The notes below the pieces were generated by a model. The model searched no databases and was not told the origin of the DNA. It saw nothing but the letters and a program-made list of their open reading frames with translations. Shown here in pieces: positions 50,201 through 61,938 of a stretch of 64,000 nt of DNA. Positions within the stretch are counted from its first letter, which is position 1. Every line of letters begins with the position of its first letter. Position numbers and translations under genes: made by a program. Origin of the DNA: Morella rubra (Eukaryota; Streptophyta; Magnoliopsida; Fagales; Myricaceae); assembly GCA_003952965.2 (NCBI GenBank), contig CM025852.1:13158597-13222596 (forward strand), in the 5' to 3' direction.

Positions 50201-53200
50201 CACAAATGAATGTGAGGCGTTTTGTGTTAAATTTAATCTCAGAAACAGTCTCCCAGTTAGGTTTTCTGTTTATTTGACAATCAAAAACACAATTTTTGTG
50301 TCTCTCCGTGACATCATATGTACCTTTCTCATCAGAAAAGATAATAAAATTAGACGATAGGAAAGAATAAAAATAATAATAATAAACACTAAAAACTCTA
50401 GAAGTGAAAAATGAACATTAAAGAACCAAAATCTTTAAGAAGAAAAAACAAGGCCTTTCTGTCTCTCTCAATCACTCTTCCTAAGTCCTAATTCCTCTCT
50501 TCTCTCTCTGTCAATGCCTCTCTAAAACAAGAACTGAATAAAGATGCAGTGAATGCTAATGTTACTATTACAGGATGCAGAGATATATCGTCTTCACCAT
50601 CAAGTGATCTGAAAACAGCACACAAAATTCCTCAAATATTTCGCCGAACTCGTCCACAAATATGTTCAGCTCCAAATAACAGCCATCAAAGCGAACAAGG
50701 AAAAACCATGCAACCATGTTCTACTTTCAGATCAAAGATCTTAAGTTTGAATCCTCCAATTTTTGTCCCTAAGAACACAAAAAAGCCTTAATTAATGGTC
50801 CAATTTTTGTACCTAGGGTGGATATGATTTCCTCAAAAACACAGAGGAGCTGAGACTTTCAGGTCTTGAGTACATTTCCAAAGGCAAAAGCCATAATATT
50901 GGTGACCAAAGTGGAGCCAAAGGATAAAGATGGCATGAGAGGTTGGGTTTGGTGCCTGGGTTCCTATGTCTTGGGGCCAGTGGTTCTGATAAGAGAGATC
51001 ACTATGGAATGGATGACCATGAAACTGGTGAGAGACAACTTAGAGACAGCAACTGGCAGAAAATTCTCTTATTTTTCAAGGTTTTGAGACAAACAGAAAG
51101 AGTTAGAGAGAAAGACATTGATCTTGAAGACACCAGAGAAAGAGAGGTCATCTAAGATAAGTGTTTGAAAAGAGAGGGGGGAACAGGAGAAATGAGGCTC
51201 ATAATTTTTTTTCTTTTTTCCCTATTTTATTTCTATGGGTGTTGATTTATTTGTTTTCCAAGAAAGTACCTGTGACATTGTGGTGAGACTTTAAATCTTG
51301 TTTCTCATTAGTCAATGTTGGATGAAAAACATGATGCAGGGGTATTTCCTAAATATGTCTGCTTCAAGGAGTCTCAGTCCTTTTTGTTATATGAGGTCCC
51401 TGCTAAATCAAATTTAAGTTCCTGGAGTGTGTGGCATAGTTCTTTTAAAACATGGGCCGCTGTTCTAGATTTGTTGTCGTTTTCAAATTAGGTGATACAG
51501 GGTGGATAAATCAGTGTTTAAATTCAAAAACTTAGTCTGACTCCATGCAGAAGATTTAATCATTCACTATATTCTAGTACCTTTTCTCACATGTGCACCC
51601 CATGCTCATTAATAGAGATCTAATGATGAAGGATCCAATCTGAAGATAATCTAGAATGTGAGTAGGTTCAGTCTAAGTAGAATATAGACCCCTAGAATGA
51701 AGCAAGAAAGACAACGAAATGTACAAAGACATATGCGAATGGCCTAGCGTAGGGAATCCAATATGCAATCGAGCGCCGCTAACCTGTAAAACCATCCAGA
51801 GCAACATGTTAAGCGTGTGTGGGAGTTAAATGAGGAAATAGAAATGCGATAGAATTTGCACACATAACCTATTTTTATATTGTCATTGATTATCACTTAT
51901 CCAATAGGCATAAGTTGATACAGGACATTTTAAGTGGAAGTGGAAATTTGTATCATTAAATTGTATTATAATGGGTATTGCAAGGGGCTGTGGCAGTTTT
52001 GTTGCTGTCTATCTCAATCAAGAGAAAGATGAAAAATTAGGGTCATTGTCTTAGATAAATATTTGCATGTAGTTACCTTTGCTATTTGCATCTACTCTTG
52101 CTTTGTTCTTTTGCCTATTATTCTGCTTGGAATTGTGGAGGTACGATTGGATAGGGACAACTAGAGACTTTAAGGTTATAAACATTTTAGATGTCACAGA
52201 TTTGCGCCTAGATTGAAACACCAAGATCCTTAATCCATTTAATCGCAGATTGTGTTATTAAAGAACTGTTTCTTTGAAATGTTTCTGTGCATTTGTTATT
52301 GGGATAGTCAATAAGAATTTAACAACAATTAAACAGGGGAAATACAGCCCAATTCAACCATGACGAAGGCACAGAAAGTCCAGCTCTACATAAAAACTTT
52401 CCCCTGTTAATCAAAAACCCACATTTCGTGGTTTAGACATATCCTATTTCTCTTTCATCAATGGATATGTCCTGTTTCTTGCAGGAAATCGTGGTTTAAA
52501 CAATTCGACATGTTGGACTTCATAAATACTCATATGAGAGAAAGATTAAATTCACTATTCTCTACCAGTTTAGGCATAGTTTTTAGCTTTAAGCTAAGAG
52601 TTCAACGTGTTGGATTTCATCCATTAAGGGAGAGTTTGGGCCAACATCATGTGAGGGCGAGAGAATGATGGTTAAACAACTCTCAGCTTTTTCTATCTGG
52701 TTAACTTTTAGAAAAGCCCTTTAGAAATACTACTAGCCACCGGCATATGATGTCCCAATTGCATATGCTTGAGATTTTTGTATCTTTTTGCCACCTTGTT
52801 TCCAAAGTGCCTGCATTTGGTACTTGCTTGTTGATTAATTTACTTTCTTGATTAAGAAATGAAGTTGATCAACATTGTTCTAATTTTGTTTTCTGAAATT
52901 TTTATTGTACAGAGATGACCGGCTCCACATTAAATGGCTCTTTAGAAACAAAACATTCAATTTACGATCATCGCCCATACACATTGAGTGAAGATGATTT
53001 CTTACGAGTTTGCCAAATTCCAAAAAGAAAAGTCTGATACAGTTAAACTTTGCATTTATAACCTTTGACCTTATCTGCTGTTTCTAACTTATAAGAACTT
53101 CTAGGGTGCGAATTTCCGAGACCTTCCTGGTGTAGTTGTAGGAATTGATAATGTGGCTCAGCGGGATCCAGCAAAACAAAAGCTGCTTCCATCTGGAAAA

Positions 53201-56200
53201 CCACTGGTGAGTAGTTTGTTCTCAGTTGGCTGGAAAGAGGATTATGATTATTCTAAGGAACTTTCTTTGCTGTGAAATTATACAAATGCGATTTAGTCTC
53301 ATATCTGTGTGTGGATTTGGATGCAAATGCATGTGAGCCCAAGATTGAGCAGCAAAAGTGAATTCAACTTGCCTAAAATGATCATCTCCCAGCAAAAATA
53401 GAACTAATGGAGATTTGAAGGAAATCTTTTGTTCTTCTTGGCGTCTGTTATTTTGATCACTTTTCCCACCCCATCCCTAGTCCTCCTAAACCAAACCAGT
53501 GAGTTTCCATTTTGAACTGGAGTAACCGTTTTGAATTGACCATCGCAATTTGGATTTCTTCTTGTACTTTTTTTTTTTTCTTTTTTTTTGGTTTGGGCTG
53601 GGAAGGAGGGAAGAAGCATCTTATCAAAGTACTAGTGTTCACATTGAATACCTCAATCTCTTCTCATTATCCTCTCTAATTGCATCGCACGATTTGCATT
53701 TGCCAATCTGCTGGCTATTGTTCTGGCGAAATCTCAAAGTTGTTTTACTTGGAGATCTTGTTGAACTCATTAACATATGGGCATTGGAGGGATGCAACGA
53801 GATTGCAATAATTATCTTATTGTCCTTCTCAAAGAACTCTATTTTCTGGGTTTAAATTTGATAATCTCTACTCGTCCTTCACAAAATCATTGGACACTCA
53901 GCAGTTGTAGACCCGATTTTGTTTCTTATCTGGCCATCTTTTCTAATTGCTTTTCAGCTGGGCATTTGCTGAATATTAATCTCTCATCTATACTAAAATA
54001 TGTGAGAAGGCAACTCTTTAACCACCAGCATCTCTCTCTCCTCTCCCCTCTCCCCTGTGGGATGTCTGGGCTGTGTGTTTGATCATTAGTCTAGTTTTCT
54101 CTGGCATAGTGTTGCCTTTAGCTTAGTTTGGTGGTCCGATGTCTTTTTCTCATTGATTCTGTGTTGAAGCAAAGGAGTTTCAGGTTACAGTTTTAGGCAA
54201 TGGAGTTGTGAAACTGTCGGAATGGAGTTGGAAGGCTTTGAGCTCTATCTTCCTTGGGAAGTTTGGAGTTGTTTGGATGGTGAACATGGCGAGTAGACTG
54301 CAAGTGGATGTCAATAAGGAGTTTATCGTAAAATATAACGAAGCCTCTCGGGCTTTTTTGGCGCAAAGATGTAGCTACAATGATGAGAGATATGTTTGCC
54401 ATAGTGGAATTTGGAGGGGGGCGTAGAAAAGGGGTGGTGATGATTCTGGAAGGCAAAGGGGGGTCTGGCTGGAAGGAGCTGGCCACTATGTTTTAGGAGG
54501 TGGTGTCTCACTTTGGTCAGCTCAAAAGAGGTAGAGGAGGCTCTTTTGACTCTAGAGTCCGAAAGGAGGTCTCTTTCGCAGAGGCTGCAAAGAGAGGGTC
54601 AACGGGGGAGAGCTCTGGAGGGGTTTGGCCGTGAAGGGAGCTGAGGAGGCTGGTGGTGGCGTGGAGAAGAAGGCAATGCTGCATGCTTCTCCGCATGCGA
54701 TTTAGGTGGGCGATGCTTCCTTTTCGAAGGAACTGGCATTTAATGCTAAGTCGACTGAAGGAAAAGTGGTTGACGTGACGTTCTGGAGAAACAAATTGAT
54801 GGGGATAAGAGAAAAAATTGACAATTTATTAAATCTTTTGGGGTTGAATGATGGGCCGAGTATTGCATCTTTAGGCCCTGTAGTTAAGTCTGCGTGGGAA
54901 TGGAAGGAGAAACCCCCCACGCAGGATCTGGCGACAGCAAATGGGCTGGGCCTAGTTTTTACAAAATCTGTGGACTTGGATTAGGGCTTGAACTCTTCGG
55001 ATGGGTTGGTGTCTTTGGGCCAGTCGGAAGTCCTGATCCATTCAGGGGCTCAAAGTGAGGGGGGTGGGTCGGATCGGCCCGAGTCTACGATGGGGCTCCT
55101 TCGCGACAAGCATGGGATTGTCAACGTCAAGGCTGGAGGCGAGGCAAGGGTTGCTGTCAAGCTCGCATCAGAAGCAAGGCCCTCATCTTCACCCCAGAAT
55201 GTTCCAAGAGTTATGTGCAAACTTGATATTCACAAAGTTTATGATCATGTGAATTGGAAATTCTTGTTGCATCTTTTGAGGAGATGTGGGTTTCAAGAGA
55301 AGTGGTGTCGTTGGATTGAGTTTTGTATCTCTACGGTTAAGTTTTCTGTGATGGTGAATGGCTCTCCTCATGGCTTCTTTGGGAGTTCTCGAGGTTTGCA
55401 TCAGGGTGATCCTCTTTCACCACTACTGTTTGTGATTGTTATGGAAACATTCAGCAAGATGATGAATGAGACGGTTGGAAGAGGCGTTATAAAGGGTTAT
55501 GAGGTTGAGAGAGGTGGTAGTAATGGGGTGTGTATTTCGCATTTATTCTTTGGTATGATACGCTTATTTTTTCTAAGGATGTGGAGAATCAAGTGCGGAA
55601 CCTGAGATGCTTGCTTTTGTGCTTCGAGGCGGTTTTGGTCTTAGGATTAACCTTGACAAGTCTGAGGTTATTCCTATTGGTAGAGTGGATGATGTGCAAG
55701 GGTTGGCGGATATTTTGGGTTGTAGGGTGTCATCTATCCCGATGACCTACCTTAGGCTTCCTCTTGGTGCTAAGCATAAATGTGTGAGCATTTGGGATGG
55801 CATTGTTGAAAGATTTGAAAGAAGGTTGTCAGGTTGGTAGTGTATTTATCTTTCAAAAGGGGGAAGGTTAGTGCTGATTAGATCCACACTTTCTAGCCTT
55901 CCTACATATTTTATGTCTCTTTTTTTTCCTATTCCAATGTCGATGGCTAATAGGTTGGAGAATCTTTAAAAGGGATTTTCTATGGGGAAGTGGTGGCGAT
56001 GAGCATAGGTTTCACCTTGCTAGGTGGGCTAGAGTTTGCTCCCCTATTAGTGCTGGTGGGTTGGGGCTTAGAAGGCTGTCCTTGTTCAATAGAGCTCTTC
56101 TTGGAAAATGGCTTTGGCGATTCGATTTTGAAAGAGACAGCTTGTGTAAGACAGTTATTACGGAGAAGTATGGGTGTAAGGCGGGTGGTTGGAGCACTTT

Positions 56201-59200
56201 GGTGGTTCAGGGTTCTGATGGGGTGAGTTTGTGGAAAAACATTAGCAGAGGGTGGAACCTTTTTAAAGAGCACATAAGGTTTGTGGTTGGGAGCAGTTCT
56301 AGAATTCGGTTCTAGCATGACAAGTGGTGTGAGGATAGACCGTTGAGTGAGGAGTTTCCTCAATTATTTTCTGTTGCTCGAAGGAAGGACGCTTGGGTGG
56401 CTGATTGCATGGAGATGGGATCCGGAGTGGTTGTGTGGGATGTTTACTTTGATTGGTTGATTAACGATTGGGACATGAAATTTTTTTTGGAGTTTTATTC
56501 TTTGCTTTATTCGTGTAGTAGGAGGAGAGGGGAGAGGATAAAATGCTGTGGAGGGGTTCTAAGAGCGGTGTTTTCTCTGTGAAATCGATGTATGCTTTGC
56601 TTTTGGAGGGCTCCAATGGGGATTTTCCTTGGCGACTTTGTTGGAGGAATTGCGTTCCCCCTAGAGTAGCTGTCTTTGTTTGGGAGGCTACTCATAGGAA
56701 AATTCTGACCATTGACAACTTGAGGAGGAGGAGTGTGCTTGACGGAGTGGTGCTATTATGTAAGAGTGATGGAGAAACGGTTGATCATATCCTTATTCAT
56801 TGCTCAATGGCTAGAGGATTGTGGGGGCATGTGTTGAGCATTCTTAACTATGATTGGGTTATGCCTAGGAAGGTGGTGGATGTTTTATTGTTGGAGGAGG
56901 AAGTTTGAGATCCAATTGCGTTGGCCATTTGGAAGATGATACAGCTTGCATTTGGTGGAGTTTGTGGAGGGAAAGGAATGGGAGATGTTTCAAAGACAGG
57001 GCTGTGTCTTTGCTAGATTGGGGGGTTTTTTGTTGCATTCTCTTTTTCTGAGGACTAATTGGGTTTTAGGTTGTCCGTTTGTGGATTTTCCGGATTTTAT
57101 TAGTTTTTTAGCGTGTGTATGCTTTAGCTTTTGTCAGTATAGTCTCTTGTATTGTCAACTTTCTTTTTCTTTAATAAGATTGGCTTATTTATCAAAAAAA
57201 AAACTAAAATACGTGACTTATTCTCTGTTTGGTTTATTTCACTTACCCTTGTCTGTTTGTATGTTAAACTCTATTTTGTCTGTCAATGAAACTGTAGTTT
57301 CCAATTTCATCTTGTTGAATTTTGGTTTTTCGTTAATCATGGAGCATTGTTATAATTTTGGATTGTCTGTCACAGTTAATGTTTTCTTCCATGATAATGT
57401 AATTTTCAAACTACTGCCATTCAATATGCTTTTTGCCATAAAGATAGGAAGAGAAAAAAATATGTTTGTGAAGGATATATCTCAAACATGACTATGAATG
57501 ATTCTTAACAAACATGTTAGTTGCTGTCTTCCTAGTCAAAGAGAACTAGAGTTTTGTTGATGGGAGTTACTTAACAATTTGGATACTCAGGAAACAGAGA
57601 CTTGTCTACCTAATGAGTACTGTTTGTAATTTAATTTGAATGTATATGGGGCTGAAAGGACTGGAATTGTTCACAGTAACAAAAGCAGGGTTTTTTTTTT
57701 ATTCTCTCAATAATGTCGATCGGCTTTCATTGCATTTTGAATCCATAGAACAATTTACAATAAAGAACCAGAACAACTATAGATCCAAGGGCATTGTGAA
57801 ATAAAGGCAGTGATATTCTATCTGTGTAATGTCGGGCCAGAACTGAAAAACACTTTTACTGATAAAAAAACTGTTTTATGTGCTGTTAGGTACCAGATTA
57901 TGCCTTTACCTTTGAGAAAGGAAAGTCCAGAAGGTTAGATATTTTATTTCTTTCCTCTTGGTAGCCTGAATAGAGGCGTCCATCTAGTATAGTAAATTTT
58001 CTTTCCTTGACACTCATACAGGCCATTTGCAAGGTTATGGTGGGATGAGACAGTGCCCACTGTAGTGACTTTTCCTAGTTGTCACAATCAGGTCAATCCT
58101 TACTCCGTTTCATTTTTTAATGCAGTTAATGTTTTGGATATCGTTTTAAGCTATTATCTTTTGTAGGCGGCATTACATCCAGAGCAGGACCGACCCCTCA
58201 CTATACGGGAATATGCAAGGTTGCAAGGCTTTCCTGATTACTATCAATTCTGCGGAACAATTAAAGAAAGGTACATAGTACATACGGTTATAAATCTGTT
58301 AGGGGGATGCCCCTGCCACCCCCGAACCCCCACTTAAAAAAAAAAAAAAACCCATGTTGTCAACTGTAAGCTCTCTTATGAAAAGATTCTGCCATTTTTG
58401 TCGCCTGTGAAACTACATGTATCACTCATCAAGAATATGTGAAAGATGTAACCTTTCTCATTGGACAACAGGGTTGTTCATGACAGCTATAGTTCAACTT
58501 CAATTTGATTTCTCATTAGTCCTGTTCAGTAGAAGGGCTGAACAAGAAGGATTTCTAGGGGCTGTTTCACATTAAAACACCAAAACTTGATCACAACCTA
58601 AATTGAGTGTTAATTTATGAAACAAGAGGTAATACAAGTCTTACATAGACCACAAATCTAAATACTAATATTGCTAGTAAGGCTGTGAGAGGAATCAAAC
58701 GAGTTTTTGAGTCACAACAAGAACTTAACAAAAAACTTGCACACAGTTTCCTATTATTTTCTCGAAGATTAGTGTTAATCAGTCAATCATAATTTCTTTT
58801 CTTTTTATCCGCATATTTTGTTATTGGCTTCTTTTCTTTTTGTTTCAGTTCTCACTTCTCTTCATCCATCTTCATTGCTTTTTCCTCTTTGATTCGTTTG
58901 ACTCTTTAGGGACAGTTTCAAAATTCTCTCTAATGTCGTTCATCTGAAAGAACATTACTCATAATCCCAGGGAAATTTCTTGACTACGCAAGACAGTTAA
59001 TCTTTTTCCATGATCTTCCTTACGTCCTCCTTTGTCGGATCCTTGAGATCTGCTTCTGTTCCCACTCAGCAGAACCTTGCTCTTTCAGCTTTTATTATAT
59101 ATTCGAGGATAATATGAGATTAGTACAAGCATATAAATGCTCTAAATCCTATTTCTGAAGTTACCACAGAAGTATCTCTAAAAAAGAAATAATCAGTGTT

Positions 59201-59720
59201 ACTAGAAGACTTTAAAAATGATTTAACTGTTTAGGTGTGGTGCAGGATGAGTCTATTGAGTTTACCTTGTTTGACACCTTCAATGGAGCATACCAGAGGA
59301 TTCAAAAGAACTCGTGTCGAATCCAAGAATTATGTATTAAACATTGCCTAATCATTTGCTTATATCCTAATTTATGTTTTTTGTGAAGTTGAACTTACAA
59401 TTTTCTTCGGTAAAATTAGTGTTTCTGTAACGTGTTTGCTAGGTATTGAATATTTCATCTCTTCCTGCATGAGTTATGTGAATATTTTGATCTACACCTG
59501 GTGAATTTGTCATTGAAGTATTCTTTGTACTTTGTATAGGTACTGTCAAATTGGAAATGCAGTTGCTGTTCCTGTTGCACGAGCCTTGGGATATTCCCTA
59601 GGATTGGCATTTCAAAAGCGCAGTGGAGACGAACCTCTTATGACACTTCCCCCCAAGTTTTCTCATTCTAATTACCTCCAATTGGTGAAATCCCTGACTC
59701 ACAACAGTCATCAGTATTGA
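29246..59720 (+). CDS. CMT2: Chromomethylase, CMT2-type DNA (cytosine-5) methyltransferase
   Basis: 23 phase-consistent exons: 29246-29761, 33029-33063, 33159-33954, 35071-35105, 35205-35307, 43241-43345, 43439-43558, 43734-43827, 46734-46939, 47047-47112, 47204-47452, 48440-48498, 48578-48644, 48746-49075, 49445-49513, 49600-49686, 49767-49854, 52913-53031, 53105-53206, 57890-57933, 58022-58091, 58167-58270, 59540-59720; 1214 aa. Residues 1-420 are basic, low-complexity and carry RRSPRL-like motifs. BAH spans about 450-605. Motif I (DLFSGCGG) is near 645. The chromodomain (EYEV...HWKGF) is about 750-810, inserted in the methyltransferase. GGPPCQG has catalytic Cys829; ENV is 871-873; QIGNAVAV begins at 1158. 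Known role: H3K9me2-guided CHH/CHG methylation of transposons. The long N-terminus and overall match favour CMT2 over CMT3. Exon 1-2 joining is the least certain part. Donor GTCTGA after exon 18 is atypical. Confidence 0.93.
30797..30895. repeat. Imperfect tandem pyrimidine-rich repeat in CMT2 intron 1
   Basis: Two copies of a roughly 50-bp unit containing CCTTGGCTTT, CTTCTCTATTATTT and TTGATTTCTCTATCTC. It follows a TTTTGTTCTCTATTTAAAG box at about 30699-30717, and the surrounding 30630-30960 may be an old solo LTR, not proven. Confidence 0.5.
31277..31651. mobile_element. MULE-type MITE in CMT2 intron 1
   Basis: The left arm from GGGGAAACATTATAGTG and the right arm ending CATGATATTTCCTC are inverted copies over about 105 bp, sharing an ATCTTATTGCRCCTC block and an AACTAAATCAATGTA block. 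The 9-bp duplication TTAGTCTTT / TTAGCCTTT (31268-31276, 31652-31660) differs at one base. 375 bp, non-coding, a family distinct from the other MITEs here. Confidence 0.87.
32033..32453. mobile_element. MULE-type MITE in CMT2 intron 1
   Basis: The ends are inverted copies of GGATAAATATATTTTTCACC, continuing ATTAAYTA, with further inverted matches inside. Same family as 3502-4631. The flanks TTGATTTAG and TTGAAATAT agree at only 6 of 9 positions, so the target duplication has decayed or the ends are one or two bases off. Confidence 0.75.
34150..34330 (-). pseudogene. Copia integrase fragment, antisense in CMT2 intron 3
   Basis: The minus strand reads [14 protein letters not shown], then after a frameshift [11 protein letters not shown] and RKGYRYYFP. 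This is the conserved end of the Copia integrase region (FGCVCYVH...KCVFLGYS..QKGY). A short, broken remnant with no LTR recognised. Confidence 0.65.
35827..36052 (+). repeat. Left LTR of the intron-5 Copia element
   Basis: TG...CA, 226 bp, contains CTATATAAT (TATA-like) about 60 bp from its end. Confidence 0.93.
36208..36365 (+). repeat. GC-rich tandem repeats in the Copia leader
   Basis: Three to four imperfect copies of a roughly 45-50 bp unit built on CTGTGGTGTTTC and GGAGCTGGGTGGTGG. They sit between the primer-binding site and gag. The 204-codon ORF across them (35969-36583) reads low-complexity W/C/G-rich sequence and is not a credible protein. Confidence 0.65.
36650..40520 (+). pseudogene. 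Copia gag-pol, disrupted
   Basis: Visible in order are a UBN2-type gag (about 36730-37160, with [18 protein letters not shown]), a zinc knuckle [14 protein letters not shown] (about 37230), a protease [15 protein letters not shown] site (about 37530), integrase [10 protein letters not shown] and the [11 protein letters not shown] core (about 37930-38400), RT with [26 protein letters not shown] and YVDDIVIT (about 39240-39605), and RNase H ending ADIFTKPL (about 40475). In-frame stops (for example near 36988 and 37461) and multiple frameshifts show the polyprotein is dead. Confidence 0.9.
40543..40771 (+). repeat. Right LTR of the intron-5 Copia element
   Basis: 229 bp, counterpart of 35827-36052, followed by the CGCTT duplication. 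Confidence 0.93.
40860..41720 (-). other. LTR-like sequence in CMT2 intron 5, boundaries unknown
   Basis: On the minus strand the low end reads CACCTATTCACCCTCCCCCC, like the terminal box of the long LTRs at 3520-4267 and 5112-6271. CTCGAGCGAAAGGTCGAGCC-type palindromic text near 41660 is also typical of long LTRs. No clean ends or target duplication were found. Confidence 0.35.
42050..42800 (+). pseudogene. Decayed Copia gag-pol fragment in CMT2 intron 5
   Basis: Frames change repeatedly. Recognisable are a [15 protein letters not shown] version of the protease-region motif (about 42165-42195), [30 protein letters not shown] and a [15 protein letters not shown] piece of the pre-integrase zinc motif (about 42612-42645). 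The order matches Copia. No LTR recognised. Confidence 0.55.
44492..44880. mobile_element. MULE-type MITE in CMT2 intron 8
   Basis: Inverted ends GACATAAATATATTTTG and GGGATAAATACATTTGC extend over about 115 bp, sharing AAACTATTATTTTT and CAACTATTGATTTCA. The 9-bp duplication TAGTTCTTA / TACTTCTTA (44483-44491, 44881-44889) has one mismatch. 389 bp, same family as 3502-4631. Confidence 0.87.
45020..46380 (-). pseudogene. Copia integrase-RT fragment, antisense in CMT2 intron 8
   Basis: The minus strand reads, in order, [15 protein letters not shown] and RLFGCLLL of the integrase end (46379-46197), [20 protein letters not shown] of RT (about 45900-45830), [16 protein letters not shown] (about 45750), and [16 protein letters not shown] (about 45480, the YVDD site altered to HLDD). 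Several frameshifts and stops. LTRs not seen. Confidence 0.8.
49855..52912. other. CMT2 intron 17, no identifiable element
   Basis: 3.06 kb. ORFs at 50549-50791 and 50866-51155 have no family resemblance. No inverted or direct terminal repeats were noticed. Probably old repeat DNA. Confidence 0.4.
54006..57202 (+). mobile_element. L1-type LINE in CMT2 intron 19, internally deleted
   Basis: Ends with TTTATCAAAAAAAAA and is flanked by a 14-bp duplication ACTAAAATATGTGA / ACTAAAATACGTGA (53992-54005, 57203-57216), one mismatch, as expected for target-primed reverse transcription. It contains ORF1-like sequence (54200-54985), then directly RT and a zf-RVT region. The ORF2 endonuclease domain is missing, so about 2-2.5 kb appear deleted relative to a full plant L1. 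Same orientation as CMT2. Confidence 0.9.
55195..56908 (+). pseudogene. LINE reverse transcriptase and zf-RVT region, broken
   Basis: RT motifs are [18 protein letters not shown] (about 55220), [17 protein letters not shown] (about 55380-55430), and [12 protein letters not shown] (about 55647). The catalytic FADD site near 55550 reads FFGM through a one-base deletion, so both catalytic aspartates and the frame are lost. C-terminal [28 protein letters not shown] and [10 protein letters not shown] (about 56580-56800) are the zf-RVT region. Confidence 0.88.
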
Positions 59721-61440
59721 TTTTTACCATATGATGTTATTAGTTATGGCCCTTTTTTTATTATTCTCTACCCAGTTGAGCTGGTCTTGTAATTTGCGGA
59801 ATTGTTGAAACTTTTAATTGCTGAACAATGTTGCAATGTCTGATGTACTGCTTCCGGAAAAAACTTCATTCTCTTTGAAAATGTTTCTTTTCCTTCCTTC
59901 TATTCTCTAAGAAAAACCAGAGGGGAACCAGAACTGCATAGATGGCGCAAAATTCTACTAGAGGGTTTGTCGCTGACATAATAGTCATAGCAAAGGCAAT
60001 GAACGTTTGGTGTTAAAGAAGAAAGAAGGCTTAGTACATGAATACTAGCTCAAGAAGCTAGGAAGAGGACTGTAGACTAAAATCTACAACTAAAAAGAAA
60101 GCAAATTTCTATGTCAATTGAAGTGCTTGCATGTTTTAGGGAAGACAGTCAAGAAGGTTATAGCTCAAATACTTGGCTCGTGATGTGAGTCAGAAAGATA
60201 TACCCCAGCAAAGATTTGGGATTGTTGACGTGGCGAGCTATTTTGGTTGATTTAGTAGACGAAGCAATTGAGAGCTATCCTTACCCGTATGGTCTACGCA
60301 AGTGTCCCCTCACCCTTTCGGGGCACAAAAAAGGGTACCTCGAGACTTTAGAAGCTAGTGTCAGGTTATATGAGTCATCTAAGGAATCAGATTATACAAA
60401 TCGATGGGATAAGGTATGATCGGCTCAGTAATATAGAGAGTCTAGGCTTAATAACCTTTCTAAACAGCCCATTAAGGAGATAAAATCCTCCTAGGATTCC
60501 TCAATATACTGGGGTTTCACTTCTCTTACATTTTTGAAACTTAATATACTGGGGGTTTCACTTCTCTCAGTTTTGGAACAAATCAAGTCTTTGACTTATC
60601 AAGAGGGAATAGTGATAAGATAACCCCCCCCCCTTACATCATAAGAGAAGCCTGCTCACAGATTCTTCATAGGAATAGGAGTCCCGAGCACTTCACTCTT
60701 AGCAAAATTGTACTTCTCCAGGTCTATAAAGGACAAAGTACGCACCCCCAAATAGATATTCTAATTACTAGCCTTTTTTTTACTATTCCATCTTTAGAGA
60801 ATCTCCGACTTAGACATCACAGGCTCCCTTCTGGTGTCAACCTCCTAGTTCTCTTTTACAAAATTAGAAAAAGCTCTTGAACTAGTTAGCTGCTTGGTCA
60901 CCTAGTGGTTTTTGGCATCATCACAAACAATGACCATTAGGTGATCAGTATGTCATGTCCACCCTATTTAATATTTATACCACCTAAGGAGGTTGACTTT
61001 AGGATGGGAGAGCCTAGGACTATCTACGTTACGTTTGCCCCCATCTCAAGATTTTAGCCTTAATTATTCGACTCCTAGTGAGGGTTCTGGGGATCAAAAG
61101 TCATTGAATTCAGGGCCCCGAGTTGATGTCATGAGAAATTTTTTTGACCAAGTATGTTATTGATTGTGCCTACTGTGTTATTAACATATTGTGCCTAGGA
61201 ATAGAACCATAAAGTTAATATTTAAATGATAATAGGTAATATAATTTAAGTGGTATGATAAAAAAAAAGACGGTAAAATGTAAATATCATACATGTACGG
61301 TTAACAAAATTAGTTTTGAGACACTTGCTTCCAAAATTTTTTATTTAGAACCCTTGTTAGCATCGTTAGTGGAATAGAGACTCCATTTTGATTCTCATCA
61401 AATATGTAACGAAAATATCTCACGTGGCATCTTGATTAGT
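59721..61440. other. CMT2 3' flank and unassigned intergenic DNA
   Basis: The first few hundred bases are T-rich 3' UTR. An ORF at 60216-60419 (67 codons) has no recognised relatives. A poly-C run near 60626 and AT-rich DNA follow. Nothing firm. Confidence 0.4.
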
Positions 61441-61479
61441 TTCCACATGAAATCGATTATTTATGAAATTCAGTGTTGT

Positions 61480-61720
61480 TTCTCTTCCCTTTTAATCCTT
61501 CCGAAATCTGTGATCAAAGAAGTCAAGTCAATCCTTAGGGCTTTCTTTTGTGCAATGGCAGTGAACTGGGTACTAGGGAGAGGAGCTAAAGTGGTCTAGA
61601 AAGAGGTTTGCATCCCAAGAATGAAAGGGGCCTGGGGCTAGTTAATGTTAATAGGTGGAACATAGCTGCTATGAAAAAACATATGTATCATGTTATTACT
61701 TACAAAAAAACGATAGCATA
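61480..61720 (+). pseudogene. LINE reverse-transcriptase C-terminal fragment
   Basis: Plus-strand frames give PKSVIKEVKSILRAFLC, then GAKVV, KEVCIPRMKGAWG, matching the LPKSVIKEIEKILRxFLW...KVAWxxVCxPKxEGGLG segment after the RT domain of plant L1 elements. Short and stop-containing. Confidence 0.7.
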
Positions 61721-61938
61721 AGGTGGTCTTAGGGTTCTTCAAGTGTTTTCTTTACTCGATTAGGTATGGCGGAAATGAGAATCAGGGCTTCTATTTGTTG
61801 GGTGGCACATACTTGTATGGGTCAAGGGCATGATTTTGAGCCATGCTTTCATTTTATAGCTAGCCATAAATAGGAGATTCTCACCCAGGAAAGCATTTTG
61901 AATCTCTAAGAGTGGAATGGGCTAATAAGTAGAGACGA

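Noticed and set aside
60216..60419. 67-codon ORF after CMT2
   Set aside because: Protein-like composition but no recognised relatives, no splice context and no neighbours supporting a gene.
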